Assembly (NCBI GenBank): GCA_023488925.1
Contig: JAMDDA010000146.1
Location: 1 to 5,285, forward strand
Length of the DNA: 5,285 nt
Reading direction: 5' to 3'
From: Actinomycetota bacterium
GTDB taxonomy: Bacteria; Actinomycetota; Thermoleophilia; RBG-16-64-13
Below the pieces are notes generated by a model. The model was not told the origin of the DNA. It ran no database searches and was given only the letters and a program-made list of their open reading frames with translations. This document shows positions 3,986-5,285 of the stretch, piece by piece. Each line of letters opens with the position of its first letter. Within the stretch, counting starts at the first letter, position 1. The position numbers and the translations under genes were made by a program.

Positions 3986-5285
3986 GGAGATCACGGCGGT
4001 CCTCAAGTCCCGCATCAAGGACTACGAGGCCGGAGTCGACATGCAGGAGGTCGGCACCGTCGTCATGACCGGCGACGGCATCGCGCGCATCCACGGCCTC
4101 GAGAACGCCGTGGCCGCCGAGATGCTCGAGCTTCCCCACGGCGTTACCGGTCTCGTGCTCAACCTGGAGGAAGACAGCATCGGGGCTGTGCTTCTGGGCG
4201 AGAGCACGCTCATCAAGGAGGGGGACCTGGTCAAGCGCACCGGGCGGGTCATGCAGGTGCCGGTCGGCGAGGCCCTGGTGGGCCGCGTGGTGAACCCCCT
4301 GGGCGAACCGCTGGACGACAAAGGTCCCGTCGAGGCCAGTGCCTACCGTCCGGTGGAGTTCAAGGCTCCCGGTGTGGTCCGGCGGCAGCCGGTGAAGGAG
4401 CCCCTGCAGACCGGCCTCAAGGCGATCGATTCCATGATCCCCATCGGCCGGGGGCAGCGCGAGCTGATCATCGGCGACCGGGGTACGGGCAAGACGGCCA
4501 TCGCCGTGGATACCATCATCAACCAGAAGGGCCAGGACGTCATCTGTGTGTACGTGGCCATCGGTCAGAAGGCGTCGACCGTGCGCCAAGTGGTGGCCCG
4601 CTTCGAGGAACACGGCGCCATGGACTACACCATCGTGGTGATGGCCCCGGCCTCCGAAGCGGCGCCGTTGCGCTACATCGCGCCTTATGCCGGCTGCGCC
4701 ATGGCCGAGTACTTCACCTACCAGGGCAAGCACGCTCTGTGCATTTACGACGACCTCTCCAAGCACGCCGACGCCTACCGGCAGATGTCGCTGCTACTGC
4801 GGCGCCCGCCGGGCCGCGAGGCCTTCCCGGGCGACGTCTTCTATCTGCACAGCCGCCTGCTCGAGCGGGCCTGCAAGCTCTCGGACAAGGAAGGCGGCGG
4901 CTCCCTCACCGCCCTCCCGGTCATCGAGACCCAGGCGGGCGACGTCTCGGCCTACATCCCCACCAACGTCATCTCCATCACCGACGGCCAGATCTTCTTG
5001 GAATCGAGCCTCTTCTACTCCGGTGTCCGTCCCGCCATCAACGTGGGCATCTCGGTCTCCCGGGTGGGAGGCAACGCCCAGATCAAGGCCATGAAGAAGG
5101 TGGCGGGCTCCCTGCGTCTCGACCTTTCCCAGTTCCGCGAGCTGGAGGCTTTCGCCAAGTTCGGCTCGGAGCTCGATCCCGAGACCCAAAAGGCCTTGGC
5201 CCGCGGCGAACGCCTGGTGGCGACCCTCAACCAACCGCAGTATGCGCCCTGGCCGGTAGAGGAGCAGGTGATGATCATCTTCGCG
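3969..5285 (+). CDS. atpA: F0F1 ATP synthase subunit alpha, 3'-partial
   Basis: Alpha is the non-catalytic nucleotide-binding subunit of the alpha3beta3 head. The frame is open from TTG at 3969 to the window edge, giving 439 of about 500-515 residues; the missing part is the C-terminal helical domain. Visible in order are an N-terminal beta-barrel domain (about 25-95, with [17 protein letters not shown]), the nucleotide-binding domain with P-loop GDRGTGKT (169-176; Lys175 and Thr176), YVAIGQKAS, the Walker B aspartates in CIYDDLSK (Asp261-Asp262), [18 protein letters not shown], and the arginine finger Arg365 in ISVSRVGG, which reaches into the catalytic site of beta. Most family members have GDRQTGKT, so the Gln at the fourth P-loop position is Gly here. 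The gene overlaps atpH by 17 bases and has a strong GGAGGG site. No frameshifts were seen. The genes for gamma, beta and epsilon should follow. Confidence 0.97.
   Translation, partial: MKLRPEEITAVLKSRIKDYEAGVDMQEVGTVVMTGDGIARIHGLENAVAAEMLELPHGVTGLVLNLEEDSIGAVLLGESTLIKEGDLVKRTGRVMQVPVGEALVGRVVNPLGEPLDDKGPVEASAYRPVEFKAPGVVRRQPVKEPLQTGLKAIDSMIPIGRGQRELIIGDRGTGKTAIAVDTIINQKGQDVICVYVAIGQKASTVRQVVARFEEHGAMDYTIVVMAPASEAAPLRYIAPYAGCAMAEYFTYQGKHALCIYDDLSKHADAYRQMSLLLRRPPGREAFPGDVFYLHSRLLERACKLSDKEGGGSLTALPVIETQAGDVSAYIPTNVISITDGQIFLESSLFYSGVRPAINVGISVSRVGGNAQIKAMKKVAGSLRLDLSQFRELEAFAKFGSELDPETQKALARGERLVATLNQPQYAPWPVEEQVMIIFA

Noticed and set aside
3747..4766. 339-codon open frame on the minus strand over atpH/atpA
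   Set aside because: It is a shadow of highly conserved atpA with low-complexity composition and no recognisable motifs.

Overview
This window holds the front part of an F-type ATP synthase (atp) operon from a GC-rich bacterium, preceded by the gene for a polyprenyl-phosphate sugar-1-phosphate transferase of the WecA/TagO/MraY family. All genes are on the + strand. Every part of the window is accounted for by this known system, and I see no previously undescribed system, mobile element, CRISPR array, tRNA or rRNA.

Layout: a WecA-like gene whose 5' end lies outside the window and which is broken by an apparent frameshift near 520 (2-1068); a 91-nt AT-richer gap with a good sigma70/sigmaA-type promoter candidate (1116-1144); a small AtpZ/AtpI-family membrane protein (1160-1423); a second small membrane protein, ATP synthase subunit I or AtpR-like, which seems to start at CTG (1438-1752); then atpB (subunit a), atpE (subunit c), a strong GC hairpin, atpF (subunit b), atpH (delta), and atpA (alpha), which runs off the right edge after 439 codons. 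The genes for gamma, beta and epsilon would be expected just downstream.

How the genes work together: a, b and c form the membrane Fo sector that carries ions. Delta and b form the peripheral stalk, and alpha with the unseen beta forms the F1 head. The two small leading proteins belong to families linked to c-ring assembly or to Mg2+/Ca2+ supply. Subunit c has the carboxylate Glu59 but lacks the Na+-ligand pattern of Na+-translocating c rings, so proton coupling is the likely mode. Tight spacing, an atpH-atpA overlap, graded start codons (ATG for c; GTG, TTG and probably CTG elsewhere) and the hairpin after atpE fit an operon tuned for many copies of c and few of the others.

Organism: the high GC content, the gene order wecA-atpI-atpB-E-F-H-A (also seen in Actinobacteria such as Mycobacterium), separate b and delta genes rather than the mycobacterial b-delta fusion, and Shine-Dalgarno-led translation suggest a deep-branching Actinobacteriota or a high-GC Bacillota. 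The sequence alone does not decide between them.
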